From contig CAVRZY010000196.1 of NCBI GenBank assembly GCA_963725415.1, positions 1-53,906 on the forward strand: 53,906 bases of DNA, given 5' to 3'. Below, one piece after another: positions 35,989 through 43,437 of this stretch. Source of the DNA: CAVRZY01 sp963725415. Its GTDB lineage: Bacteria; Acidobacteriota; Terriglobia; Bryobacterales; Bryobacteraceae. Numbering within the stretch: position 1 is the first letter of the stretch; each line of letters begins with the position of its first letter. The notes beneath the pieces are model-generated. The model was given only the letters and a program-made list of their open reading frames with translations, had not been told where the DNA came from and made no database searches. Position numbers and translations under genes: made by a program.

Positions 35989-36429
35989 CTATGCCGCTCG
36001 CACACCGACGCCAGCCTGGACCTCTCGCGGCCGCAGGTAGAAGAGCAGCGCCGCCAGCACCAATCGAATTATGGAGCGTCCCCAGATCTCGTAGCCGGGA
36101 TAAAGCCGGCGGATGTCCAGCGTGTAGAGTGACATCAGGGGTGTAACGACCATTATGCAAAGGCCCACAATCAAGGCATTAATGATGGCCACATTGCGGA
36201 CCGGGTCGCGGGAGGCAAAAAACAGCATGAGGCTGAGCATAAGAATCGCTCCGCCCCCCTCCTTCATCATGACGAGCAGCAAGGTAGAGATTTCAGCCTC
36301 GGGAGGGCTGAGGAACAGGCGGATCACGAGTGGCTTCCCGCTGAAAATCACGAGCAAACCACCGACTGCGGTGAGCAAGGCTAGAACGCCCAGCAGAATT
36401 CGCAAAGCGCGGTAGGGTGGCCTTGTCAT
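35989..36429 (-). CDS. hypothetical four-segment membrane protein
   Basis: A 146-residue protein with hydrophobic stretches ILLGVLALLTAVGGLLVIFS, GGAILMLSLMLFF, IINALIVGLCIMVVTPLMSL and SIIRLVLAALLFYLRP, suggesting four membrane helices. AAAGGAGATC lies eight bases before ATG 36429, which fixes the start; the frame opens further left at 36534. I do not recognise the family. It is separated from the secretin-like gene by about 120 bases and runs in the same direction as the toxin module. Confidence 0.75.
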   Translation of the reverse strand: MTRPPYRALRILLGVLALLTAVGGLLVIFSGKPLVIRLFLSPPEAEISTLLLVMMKEGGGAILMLSLMLFFASRDPVRNVAIINALIVGLCIMVVTPLMSLYTLDIRRLYPGYEIWGRSIIRLVLAALLFYLRPREVQAGVGVRAA

Positions 36430-36547
36430 GGCGTTGGATCTCCTTTCATGGGTTGCCTTAATGCTATCAGTCTCCTGCCCGGCTCGAGTGGTCTCGCAAA
36501 CGTGGTGAAAGGCGACAAGGTCGGCAAGACACATCGTAGCTGCGGAT

Positions 36548-38134
36548 TCAGAGGGGGATTTGGGGGCGGCCCTCGGAGCCGAGGTAGAGGGGCGGGGTGG
36601 GGGCTTGGTCAGGGGGCAGGCTGAGGAGGCTGGGCTTGAGCAGGAGGACGACTTCGGTGGAGTCGCGGGTGTGGGTGTTCTGGCGGAACAGGAGACCCAG
36701 CAGGGGCAGACCGGACAGGCCGGCCAGCCCGGAGATGTTCCTGGCTTCCGAGACCTTCATCAAGCCGGCCACCACGCCCCACTGGCCGTTTCGCAAGCGC
36801 ACCTTGGATTGGAGCTTGCGGTTGGAAATGACGGGAATGCCGTTGAGGCTCTGCCCGGCGAGCACCTTGAACTCCGCTTCAAGTTCCAGGGAGACTTCCT
36901 CGAGGCCGTGGACGTGGGGCGTGATCTTCAGGACCAGGCCGAGGTCCTCGAAGGTGAAGGCGGGCGGCATCAAAAATCCGGTCTGAGCGCCGCTGAAGTA
37001 GCCCCCGGAAAGGATAGGGTACTTGTCGCCGACGTGGAAGCTGGCGGCGGAGCCGTCCAGGGCGCGGACCTCGGCGCGCATGAGGCTGTGCCCAGAGGAG
37101 CGGCTCATGGTGGCAAAGACCTCGGCGTCCGCCAATCCGAAGCCCAGCAGGGTCCGGCCGCCGCCGAAAACCAGCAGGCGGGAGAACTCGCTGGAGAGGG
37201 AAGGCAGGGAGTGCAAGACGTTGCCCAGGTAGGCGAGCGGGAACTGGGTGGGCGTCATCAGGCCGTAGCTGAGGAAACTGCTGCGGTCCACTTCCAGCAT
37301 CTCCAACTCGACGGCGACCTGGGGGCGGCTGCGGGAGAGCTGCTCGAACAGCAGTTGGGCCGGGCGGACCTTGGAAATGCGGTCCTTGATGAAGACCATG
37401 CGGCGCTCGGAATCCACAGCCAGCTTGAGGATTTCCATGGTCTGCTGCACGGTGCGGGCCATTTCCTGAGCCTCCTGGAGAGTGACGGGGTCAGGGATGG
37501 GGATCATGACGGCGATGGTGGGCTCGATTTCGGCGCGCTTCTGCGGGGTATCCTTTGCGACCATGAGGAGGCGCTCGCCCAGCGGCGCCACAAACGATCC
37601 GGTAGCGGCTTCGAGCTGGTGGAGGGCCTCGCTGTATTCTGCGTCCTGGATGCGCAAGCGGAGGCTAGGCCCGGCCTGGTAATCGCCATCGAAGACGCAA
37701 TCCAGGCCGAAGGCGCGGGCGGCTTGCTGGAACAGCGACTTGGCGTCGCCTTTGAGATCGAGGGTCTGGCGACCGGGGAGGGCCTTCAATTCCGGAGGAG
37801 GCTTGAGTCGGCGCAAGTCGGCCAGGTCGTCCTGGCTCAAGGAGCTGGGAACGGGGGGAAGCTGCTCGGGGGGCGCAGCGGGTGGGGCCTGGGGTTTTGG
37901 CAGGGTTCGAGCCTGGAGGGCGGCACGGGTGCGCAGGGCCTGGCTGCGGGCCCAATAGACGGGCTTGTCCGGATCCAGCGCGGCCGCTTCGGCGTAGAGG
38001 AGATAGGCGCGCACCAGCTCGCCCGCGCGCTCGGCTTTTTGGGCCTGCTTGTACAACTTGGAGGCTTGGCCGCCGGCAGCCGAGAGGCCGCCCGCCAGCG
38101 CCAGGCAGAGGCCAAGAATCCGCAAAGGCGGCAT
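36548..38134 (-). CDS. secretin-like (type II/III secretion) outer-membrane protein
   Basis: A 528-residue protein. A signal peptide (LRILGLCLALAGGLSAAGG) precedes a TPR-like helix pair (KLYKQAQKAERAGELVRAYL), a proline-rich linker, an STN-like region (LDLKGDAKSLFQQAARAFGL) and a C-terminal secretin domain (VAVELEMLEVDRSSFLSYGL, GDKYPILSGGYFSG, GLVLKITPHVHGLEEVSLEL, VVAGLMKVSEARNISGLAGL with GLPLLGLLFR). Secretins form outer-membrane channels for type II secretion or type IV pili. No other secretion genes are adjacent, so the system is unknown. ATG 38134 is chosen because the signal peptide starts there; no ribosome site is visible. Confidence 0.85.
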   Translation of the reverse strand: MPPLRILGLCLALAGGLSAAGGQASKLYKQAQKAERAGELVRAYLLYAEAAALDPDKPVYWARSQALRTRAALQARTLPKPQAPPAAPPEQLPPVPSSLSQDDLADLRRLKPPPELKALPGRQTLDLKGDAKSLFQQAARAFGLDCVFDGDYQAGPSLRLRIQDAEYSEALHQLEAATGSFVAPLGERLLMVAKDTPQKRAEIEPTIAVMIPIPDPVTLQEAQEMARTVQQTMEILKLAVDSERRMVFIKDRISKVRPAQLLFEQLSRSRPQVAVELEMLEVDRSSFLSYGLMTPTQFPLAYLGNVLHSLPSLSSEFSRLLVFGGGRTLLGFGLADAEVFATMSRSSGHSLMRAEVRALDGSAASFHVGDKYPILSGGYFSGAQTGFLMPPAFTFEDLGLVLKITPHVHGLEEVSLELEAEFKVLAGQSLNGIPVISNRKLQSKVRLRNGQWGVVAGLMKVSEARNISGLAGLSGLPLLGLLFRQNTHTRDSTEVVLLLKPSLLSLPPDQAPTPPLYLGSEGRPQIPL

Positions 38135-38210
38135 AATGTAGTTGTGGTTCGGGCGCACAGAGACCCTATAGATCTTTGACGAGCGCCGTGGCGGATTCGT
38201 GGAGAGTTGC

Positions 38211-38744
38211 ATGCGAGTCAAGAACCTTCTGGTGACGGGGCGGCCAGGAAGCGGCAAGACCACGCTGATCGAGTCGGTGGTTCAGAAGTACGCTGGAGAT
38301 GCGGGCGGGTTTTACACCAGGGAGATTCGCGAGCATGGCGTGCGGAAGGGATTCAGCATTGTCACGCTGGATGGAGAGACGGGGATTCTGGCACACGTGG
38401 ACGTGAACAGCCCGGTGAGAGTCAGCAAGTACGGCGTGGACGTGAAGGCTTTGGAGAGCGTGGCGGTGCGTGCCCTGCGACGCGCGGTCGAGCAGAAGAA
38501 AGTCGCGGTCATCGATGAGATCGGGCGGATGGAGATGGCGTCGGAGGAGTTCTGGCGAAGCGTGCTGGAGGCGCTGGCCTCCGATTGCATCGTTCTGGCC
38601 ACCATCCAGCAGCATCCTCATCCGTTCACCGATGCGATCAAACGGCGCGCGGACACGAGGGTGTTCCAGCTCACTTCCGAAAACCGGGGCGCGGTTCGGG
38701 AAGCCATTCAGGGGATTCTCGAGGAGCTGCTGATCTCGTGCTAG
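38211..38744 (+). CDS. THEP1-type nucleoside triphosphatase
   Basis: A 177-residue P-loop NTPase. Walker A is TGRPGSGKTTLIES (residues about 9-22) and Walker B KVAVIDEIGRMEM, with DAGGFYTREIREHGVRKGF and TIQQHPHPFTD typical of the THEP1 (nucleoside-triphosphatase) family. It hydrolyses NTPs; its cellular role is unclear. ATG 38211 with GGAGAG six bases upstream is preferred to GTG 38199. It is divergent from the secretin-like gene and its stop overlaps the end of the alcohol dehydrogenase gene on the other strand by four bases. Confidence 0.88.
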   Translation: MRVKNLLVTGRPGSGKTTLIESVVQKYAGDAGGFYTREIREHGVRKGFSIVTLDGETGILAHVDVNSPVRVSKYGVDVKALESVAVRALRRAVEQKKVAVIDEIGRMEMASEEFWRSVLEALASDCIVLATIQQHPHPFTDAIKRRADTRVFQLTSENRGAVREAIQGILEELLISC

Positions 38745-39895
38745 AGGGCGCGGGTCAACAGCCGGCACAATTCGTCCGGGGTGAGCGGAATGGGATTAGC
38801 CTTCATGCTGCTGGCCTGGGCGGCGTTCTCGACGAGGACCGACACGTCCTGCTCCTGAATGCCGTAAGAACGGAGCGGCGGGATACTCAACTGGCGGCAG
38901 ACCCGGCTGACCCAGTTGACGCCGTCTTCGGGCGCGGCGTCAGGATCACTGGTCAGGATGCGGGCCACGGTCTCAAAGCGGCGCAGGGAATCGCTCTGCG
39001 GAGCGCGAGCGCGCAAGGCCCGGATGTTCACTTCCATGGCATGGGGAAGCAGCGCGGCGCAGACCGCCCCGTGCGGAGCGGTGAACATCCCTCCCACCGG
39101 GGCCGCGAATCCGTGCACCGCGCCCAGGCCGGCGTTGGCCAGCGCCAGTCCGCCCAGCAGGCTGGCCAGCGCCATGTCGGTTCTGGCCTGCCGGTCGTGG
39201 CCATCCTGGCAGACGCGGAGCAGTGCGCCGGCGGCGCGGCACATGCCTTCCAGGCAGAACATGTCGGTGATGGGATTGGCGCGGATGGAGACGTATGGCT
39301 CGATGAGCTGGGTGAGCGCGTCTAGCCCGGTGCTGGCGGTGACCGCCGGGGGCAAATCCAGGGTGAGTTCGGGATCCACTACCGCCAGCCGGGGCAGCAG
39401 GAAGGGGCTCCTGAGGCTGGCTTTCACCCGGTGCTCGGGCGAGGCCAGGACGGCATTGCGGGTGACTTCCGAGCCGGTGCCAGAGGTGGTCGGAACAGCG
39501 ATGAAGGGCACGGAGGGGGAGCGCAGGCTGCGGCCTTTGCCGATGACCTCCAGGTAGTCCAGCAACTCGCCGCTGTTGGCCAGTAGCGCAGCGATGGCCT
39601 TGCCAGCGTCGATGGCGCTTCCGCCGCCGAGGCCGATCACCAAGTCGCACTGTTGTTCGCGTGCAAGCTCGACGCCCTGCCGAACCAGGTCCAGGGTGGG
39701 TTCCGTATCGACGGCCAGAGTCGGATACGCCAAGCCGGCCGCCTTCAGGCCGGCGATCAGCGTTGCGGCGCATTCCAGCGGGCAGCCCGTGACCAGCAAG
39801 GCTCGCCTGCCCATCTCCTTTGCGGCCGGCGCCACTTCGCGCACCGTGCCGGCGCCGAACACAATGCGCGCAGCCGTCGCGAATTCGAAGCGCAT
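38741..39895 (-). CDS. iron-containing alcohol dehydrogenase
   Basis: A 384-residue group III alcohol dehydrogenase or maleylacetate-reductase-like enzyme. The N-terminal domain has IGLGGGSAIDAGKAIAALLA (NAD-binding GGGS). VPTTSGTGSEVTRNAVL follows, then the metal site: Asp in ASTGLDALTQLIEPYVS and His in LGAVHGFAAPVGGMFTAPHG. Substrate cannot be assigned. It follows the ABM monooxygenase gene by seven bases, after the sulfatase, so a three-gene catabolic unit is likely. The ribosome site is weak (AAGGCGGG too far). Confidence 0.92.
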   Translation of the reverse strand: MRFEFATAARIVFGAGTVREVAPAAKEMGRRALLVTGCPLECAATLIAGLKAAGLAYPTLAVDTEPTLDLVRQGVELAREQQCDLVIGLGGGSAIDAGKAIAALLANSGELLDYLEVIGKGRSLRSPSVPFIAVPTTSGTGSEVTRNAVLASPEHRVKASLRSPFLLPRLAVVDPELTLDLPPAVTASTGLDALTQLIEPYVSIRANPITDMFCLEGMCRAAGALLRVCQDGHDRQARTDMALASLLGGLALANAGLGAVHGFAAPVGGMFTAPHGAVCAALLPHAMEVNIRALRARAPQSDSLRRFETVARILTSDPDAAPEDGVNWVSRVCRQLSIPPLRSYGIQEQDVSVLVENAAQASSMKANPIPLTPDELCRLLTRAL

Positions 39896-39902
39896 GGGAT
39901 TC

Positions 39903-40208
39903 TTACCCGCCTTCGTCGGCGGGAAAGATATTGGAGTACTTCACGCTGGTGCGCGGCTCGGCCATCATGGGCGCGACCGTGTCCCGCCAGGTCTGGTAAT
40001 GCGAGGTCTCCTTGTGCTGCGCGGGGGCCTGGGCGGTGCGATAGACCTCGACCAGGATGAAACGGGCCGGATCATCAGCCTGCTGGATGACGTCGAATCG
40101 GGCGATACCGGGTTCCTTCACGCTGTTGCGCGCGTTCTCGACGGTAGCTTGCTTGAAGGCGTCGATGAACTGGGGTTTGACGTGTGCGTGGACGTGGACG
40201 ATGAGCAT
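39903..40208 (-). CDS. antibiotic biosynthesis monooxygenase (ABM) family protein
   Basis: A 101-residue ABM-fold protein similar to YgiN/LsrG: MLIVHVHAHVKPQFIDAFKQ, EPGIARFDVIQQADDPARFI, VEVYRTAQAPAQHKETSHYQ. Members are small quinol or heme-degrading monooxygenases or isomerases. GAGGAG eight bases before ATG 40208 fixes the start. It lies in a row with a sulfatase and an iron alcohol dehydrogenase, so a role in an oxidative catabolic pathway is plausible but unproven. Confidence 0.88.
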   Translation of the reverse strand: MLIVHVHAHVKPQFIDAFKQATVENARNSVKEPGIARFDVIQQADDPARFILVEVYRTAQAPAQHKETSHYQTWRDTVAPMMAEPRTSVKYSNIFPADEGG

Positions 40209-40270
40209 GGCTTTTTCTCCTCAGAATCTTATCATCGCGCGCCAGAGGCGAGCAGGCAGCCGCCATGCGG

Positions 40271-41695
40271 CTATTCGTTAAGAGGGAGCGGCAGAAAGTC
40301 GTAGTCCAGAATCATTTTTTCCTGGAGCGCGATCTTGAGTTCTCGTTCGATGGCCGCATACTGGGGCTGGCCGGCGAGATTGTTCAGCTCGCTGGGATCC
40401 TTCTCCAGATCGTAAAGTTCGATGACCGGGCGCGGGCTGGTGAAATAGGCGCGCACGAACACGGGGTCGAGGGTGCCGGCCTCGCGCGCCGCCAGGATCT
40501 GCTGCCATCCGGCGTCCATAACGCTGTCCACCGGCGCGTAGACCTGCTGCGGGGTGCAGTTGTAGATCAGCTTGAACTGCTTGGAGCGGGCGCAGCGGGA
40601 CAGATCGAAGGTGTTGGCTTTCGTAGTTGGAGTATAGGCGCTGTTGCCGTGCGCCAGGCGCGCAGCGAAGATGTAGCGGCGGGCTTCGAAGCTCTCCCCG
40701 CGCGACAGCCTCAGGAAGCTCCTGCCGGACATTTGGCTGGGCACGGACAGGCCGGCGGCCTCCAGGAGCGTGGGGGTGAGGTCTTCGCCGGAGATCAATT
40801 CACTGGAGGAAGAGCCTGGCTTGACCTTTCCCGGCCAGCGGACCAGCAGCGGCACATTCAGGCCGGGGTCATAGAGCGAGCCTTTGCCGTGGGGAAATGC
40901 CAGACCATTGTCCCCCATGAAGACGACCAGCGTGTTATTGGCGAAACCGCGCTGCTGGAGGATGTCCATCACCCACTGGAACTCCTCGTCCATGCGGGCG
41001 ACTTCGTCAGAGTAGCGGGCAAGGTCCTCGCGCACTCCGGGCAGATCGGGGAGGTACGGCGGAAGCGGGATCTTACGAGGATCATGCGGTTGCGGGATCG
41101 CATTCCGGTCCCAGGGATGGTGCGGATCATTGAAATTGACCCACAGGAAAAACGGCCTGGCTCTTGGAAGCTTGTCGAAGAACTCGTTCACTTTGGCCAC
41201 AGTCTGGGCGCGGGGCGAGCCGAAATCCAGGAAATCGACCCGCTTGTGGAAGGTGAGGAGACCGTACTTGTCGAAGATCGGCTGGGTGACAGGCCCGACC
41301 TTGCCGGGGCCGTCGAGATGAAAGATGCGGCGGCAGATGCCGGTGAAATACCCGCTGGTCCGCAGCAGCTCGGGCAGGGTGACGACCTCGGGCGGCAAGG
41401 GCGAGGAGAAGCGGCCCATGCGGACAGCCACGGGCGAGCGGCCGGTCATGAAAGCGGCCCGGGAAGGGACACACTGCGGGGCGGCGGTAAAGGCGCGATC
41501 GAAGCGCATGCCTTCGCGGGCAAAGCGGTCGAGGTTGGGCGTGCGAATCACGGGGTTGCCGTAGGCGCCCATGAACGGCACGCTGTGGTCATCCGAGAGG
41601 GCCAGCAGGATGTTGGGGCGCGATTCGGCAGCGGGTAGAGGAACGGCGGCCATCAGTGCAGCCGCCATGTCGCGGCGGGTAATTTCTGTGCTCAC
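40271..41695 (-). CDS. sulfatase (formylglycine type), exported
   Basis: A 474-residue arylsulfatase-family enzyme. A leader with TRRDMAAALMAAVPLPAA is twin-arginine-like. The metal site NILLALSDDHSVPFMGAYGN and the activation motif QCVPSRAAFMTGRSP (CxPSR, Cys becomes formylglycine) are present, and VVFMGDNGLAFPHGKGSLYD is the second metal site. It removes sulfate esters, probably from polysaccharides in the periplasm. The start is GTG 41695; no ribosome site exists, but TATAAT stands six bases upstream, so the mRNA may be leaderless. ABM and alcohol dehydrogenase genes follow. A formylglycine-generating enzyme is not in the window. Confidence 0.93.
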   Translation of the reverse strand: MSTEITRRDMAAALMAAVPLPAAESRPNILLALSDDHSVPFMGAYGNPVIRTPNLDRFAREGMRFDRAFTAAPQCVPSRAAFMTGRSPVAVRMGRFSSPLPPEVVTLPELLRTSGYFTGICRRIFHLDGPGKVGPVTQPIFDKYGLLTFHKRVDFLDFGSPRAQTVAKVNEFFDKLPRARPFFLWVNFNDPHHPWDRNAIPQPHDPRKIPLPPYLPDLPGVREDLARYSDEVARMDEEFQWVMDILQQRGFANNTLVVFMGDNGLAFPHGKGSLYDPGLNVPLLVRWPGKVKPGSSSSELISGEDLTPTLLEAAGLSVPSQMSGRSFLRLSRGESFEARRYIFAARLAHGNSAYTPTTKANTFDLSRCARSKQFKLIYNCTPQQVYAPVDSVMDAGWQQILAAREAGTLDPVFVRAYFTSPRPVIELYDLEKDPSELNNLAGQPQYAAIERELKIALQEKMILDYDFLPLPLNE

Positions 41696-41701
41696 CCGGC
41701 C

Positions 41702-41707
41702 ATTATA
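41702..41707 (-). promoter_or_regulatory. -10 box TATAAT directly before the sulfatase gene
   Basis: TATAAT read leftward, six bases before the GTG of the sulfatase and after the amidase stop. Placement suits a leaderless transcript. The -35 region is not convincing. Confidence 0.45.
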
Positions 41708-41713
41708 TTCACG

Positions 41714-43147
41714 TCAGGCGGGCAGAGGCGGTCTGCGGCGGTGCCAGTCGGTACGTTGCTGGAATTCTCTGCCGAGGGCCAGCAGCATGTTCTCGGAGAA
41801 GGGCCGGCCCACCAGTTGGATGGCGATGGGGAGACCGCCGGCGAAGCCGCAGGGCAGCGAGAGCGAGGGCAGCCCGGCCAGGTTGCCGGCCGCGCCCAGC
41901 TCGCTCAGGCCGCGCGATTTCGGCTTGGGACGATCGGAAGCCAGGCGGTCCAGCGGCTCGCTGATTTTGGGAGCGGGATAGCGGGTGCTGTAGGACAACA
42001 GCACGTCGAAGTCAACAAACATTTTGCGCAGTTCCTGTTGGATGAGGCTGCGAACGCGCATGGCTTTCAGGTAGTCCTTGGCGGCTACTTCCAGGCCGGC
42101 CTTCAGACCTGCGATCTGCTTCTGATCGGCCAGCTCATCCACCTTGCCGCTGGTGATCAGCTCCTCAAAGACCGCCGAGCCTTCGGTGTCGATGACGAAA
42201 CCTGCGATGGTGCCGTAGGGAAAATCGGGCAACTGGGTTTCCTTCATCTGGACGCCCAGGCTGCGGATGACCTCGAGAGTCTTCAGAAAATCGGGACGGG
42301 AGGAGGGCTCGGCCCACTCGTCGAAATCCACCGGAGCGAAGCCCACGCGGAGATCCTTGAGCTGGCGGGCATACTGGGGCGCGTAGTAGAAACTCTTGCC
42401 GGCGGAGCCCGGGTCGCGTGAGTCGCGTCCCGCGATCCCGCGCAGCACCAGGCCGCAATCCTCCGCCGAACGGCACATGGGACCGATTTTGTCCATGGTC
42501 CAGGAGAGCGCCATGGCGCCGTAGCGGCTGACCAGGCCGTAGGTGGGGCGGAGGCCCGTCACGCCGCAGAAGGCGCCGGGAGTGAGGATGGAGCCCCAGG
42601 TTTCCGATCCCAGGGCGAAAGGAACCAGTCCTGCCGCCACGGCGCTGCCGGAGCCGCTCGAGGAGCCGCCCGACCAGCGCGTCACATCCCAGGGGTTCAA
42701 CCCGGGACCGAACATGGAGGCGGCAGCGTAACGGTATCCGCCGCCACCCGCCAGTTCCACCATAGCCAGCTTGCCGATCAGCACGGCGCCGGCGCCGGCC
42801 AGCTTGGCAAGCACAGTGGCATCGTAGTCGAAGACCTGAGCGGCGTAGGGACGCGCGCCCCAAGTGGTAGGCTGGCCCGCCAGGCTGAGCAGGTCCTTGG
42901 CCCCGAAGGGGATCCCCTGCAAAGGGCTGCGATAGCGCCCGCGCTTGAGTTCCTCGTCGGCCTGCTTGGCCTGCCGAATGGCCGGCTCGCGCAACAGCAG
43001 CGCCAGAGCGTTGTACCGCGGGCCGTATTTCTCAAGGCGGTCCAGATAGGCGCGCGCCAGCTCGACCGCGGAGAATTGTTTGGCTTTTAGCTTCGCGTTC
43101 AACTCGGCGATGGTGGCGAAGAGAATATCGTCGCTGAACTCGGCCAT
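41714..43147 (-). CDS. amidase signature family enzyme
   Basis: A 477-residue amidase. The Ser-cisSer-Lys triad is visible: Lys in IPFGAKDLLSLAG, cis-Ser in GGSSSGSGSAVAAGLV, and the nucleophile in LGSETWGSILTPGAFCG. The start MAEFSDDILFATIAELNAKL is good. The family includes GatA, but the missing GatB/GatC context and divergent ends make a general amide hydrolase more likely. A gene for a 65-residue exported protein ends three bases upstream of its ATG, so the two are coupled. The sulfatase follows. Confidence 0.9.
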   Translation of the reverse strand: MAEFSDDILFATIAELNAKLKAKQFSAVELARAYLDRLEKYGPRYNALALLLREPAIRQAKQADEELKRGRYRSPLQGIPFGAKDLLSLAGQPTTWGARPYAAQVFDYDATVLAKLAGAGAVLIGKLAMVELAGGGGYRYAAASMFGPGLNPWDVTRWSGGSSSGSGSAVAAGLVPFALGSETWGSILTPGAFCGVTGLRPTYGLVSRYGAMALSWTMDKIGPMCRSAEDCGLVLRGIAGRDSRDPGSAGKSFYYAPQYARQLKDLRVGFAPVDFDEWAEPSSRPDFLKTLEVIRSLGVQMKETQLPDFPYGTIAGFVIDTEGSAVFEELITSGKVDELADQKQIAGLKAGLEVAAKDYLKAMRVRSLIQQELRKMFVDFDVLLSYSTRYPAPKISEPLDRLASDRPKPKSRGLSELGAAGNLAGLPSLSLPCGFAGGLPIAIQLVGRPFSENMLLALGREFQQRTDWHRRRPPLPA

Positions 43148-43150
43148 GGT

Positions 43151-43348
43151 TCACGCCTTGAAGGAGAATGCCGGCTCGGTCGCCATGGGGACCACAACTT
43201 TGGAGATGGATTGGGCGTCGCGGCGGAGCCTCTCGCTGGCCGCCTTCAGCTCTTCTGGGGGAATTTCGGGCTTGGGAGCCGGGGTCTGGGCGGCCAGCGG
43301 CGCCGCACCGGCCAACAGGGCGGCTAACTGCCTGCGCGTTAGGTTCAT
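43151..43348 (-). CDS. small exported protein upstream of the amidase
   Basis: A 65-residue protein, MNLTRRQLAALLAGAAPLAA then a proline-rich stretch QTPAPKPEIPPEELKAASER and an alanine/serine tail. The leader with a twin Arg suggests Tat or Sec export. It resembles short leader-type companions of exported amidases, but I do not recognise the family. ATG 43348 lacks a ribosome site, and TATAAT is six bases upstream. Its stop is three bases before the amidase start. Confidence 0.65.
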   Translation of the reverse strand: MNLTRRQLAALLAGAAPLAAQTPAPKPEIPPEELKAASERLRRDAQSISKVVVPMATEPAFSFKA

Positions 43349-43354
43349 TTCGAT

Positions 43355-43360
43355 ATTATA
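43355..43360 (-). promoter_or_regulatory. -10 box TATAAT directly before the small exported gene
   Basis: TATAAT read leftward, six bases before ATG 43348, at the edge of the inverted-repeat element copy C. Together with the identical spacing at 41702-41707 it suggests leaderless start of transcription. Confidence 0.45.
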
Positions 43361-43437
43361 ATTTCTCGCAAAGACGCAAAGGTCACGCAAAGAGCGCCCA
43401 GAGAATCGGTTTCATTTCTTGGCGCCTTGGCGTGAAA
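43361..43437. repeat. ORF-less copy C of the CGCAAAGACGC inverted-repeat element
   Basis: The left arm (TTTCTCGCAAAGACGCAAAG and on through GTCACGCAAAG) is nearly identical over about 40 bases to the right arm, reversed, of the GxxExxY cassette. The right arm is TTTCACGCC, AAGGCGCC when reversed, an imperfect partner. Total about 77 bases. It supplies the last codons and stop of aroDE (SRQGAKK) and borders the promoter of the small exported gene. Confidence 0.75.

Noticed and set aside
36560..38179. 539-residue frame antisense to the secretin-like gene
   Set aside because: High-GC shadow; the minus-strand protein has a signal peptide and secretin motifs.
40265..41638. 457-residue frame antisense to the sulfatase
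   Set aside because: Shadow of a gene with clear catalytic motifs.
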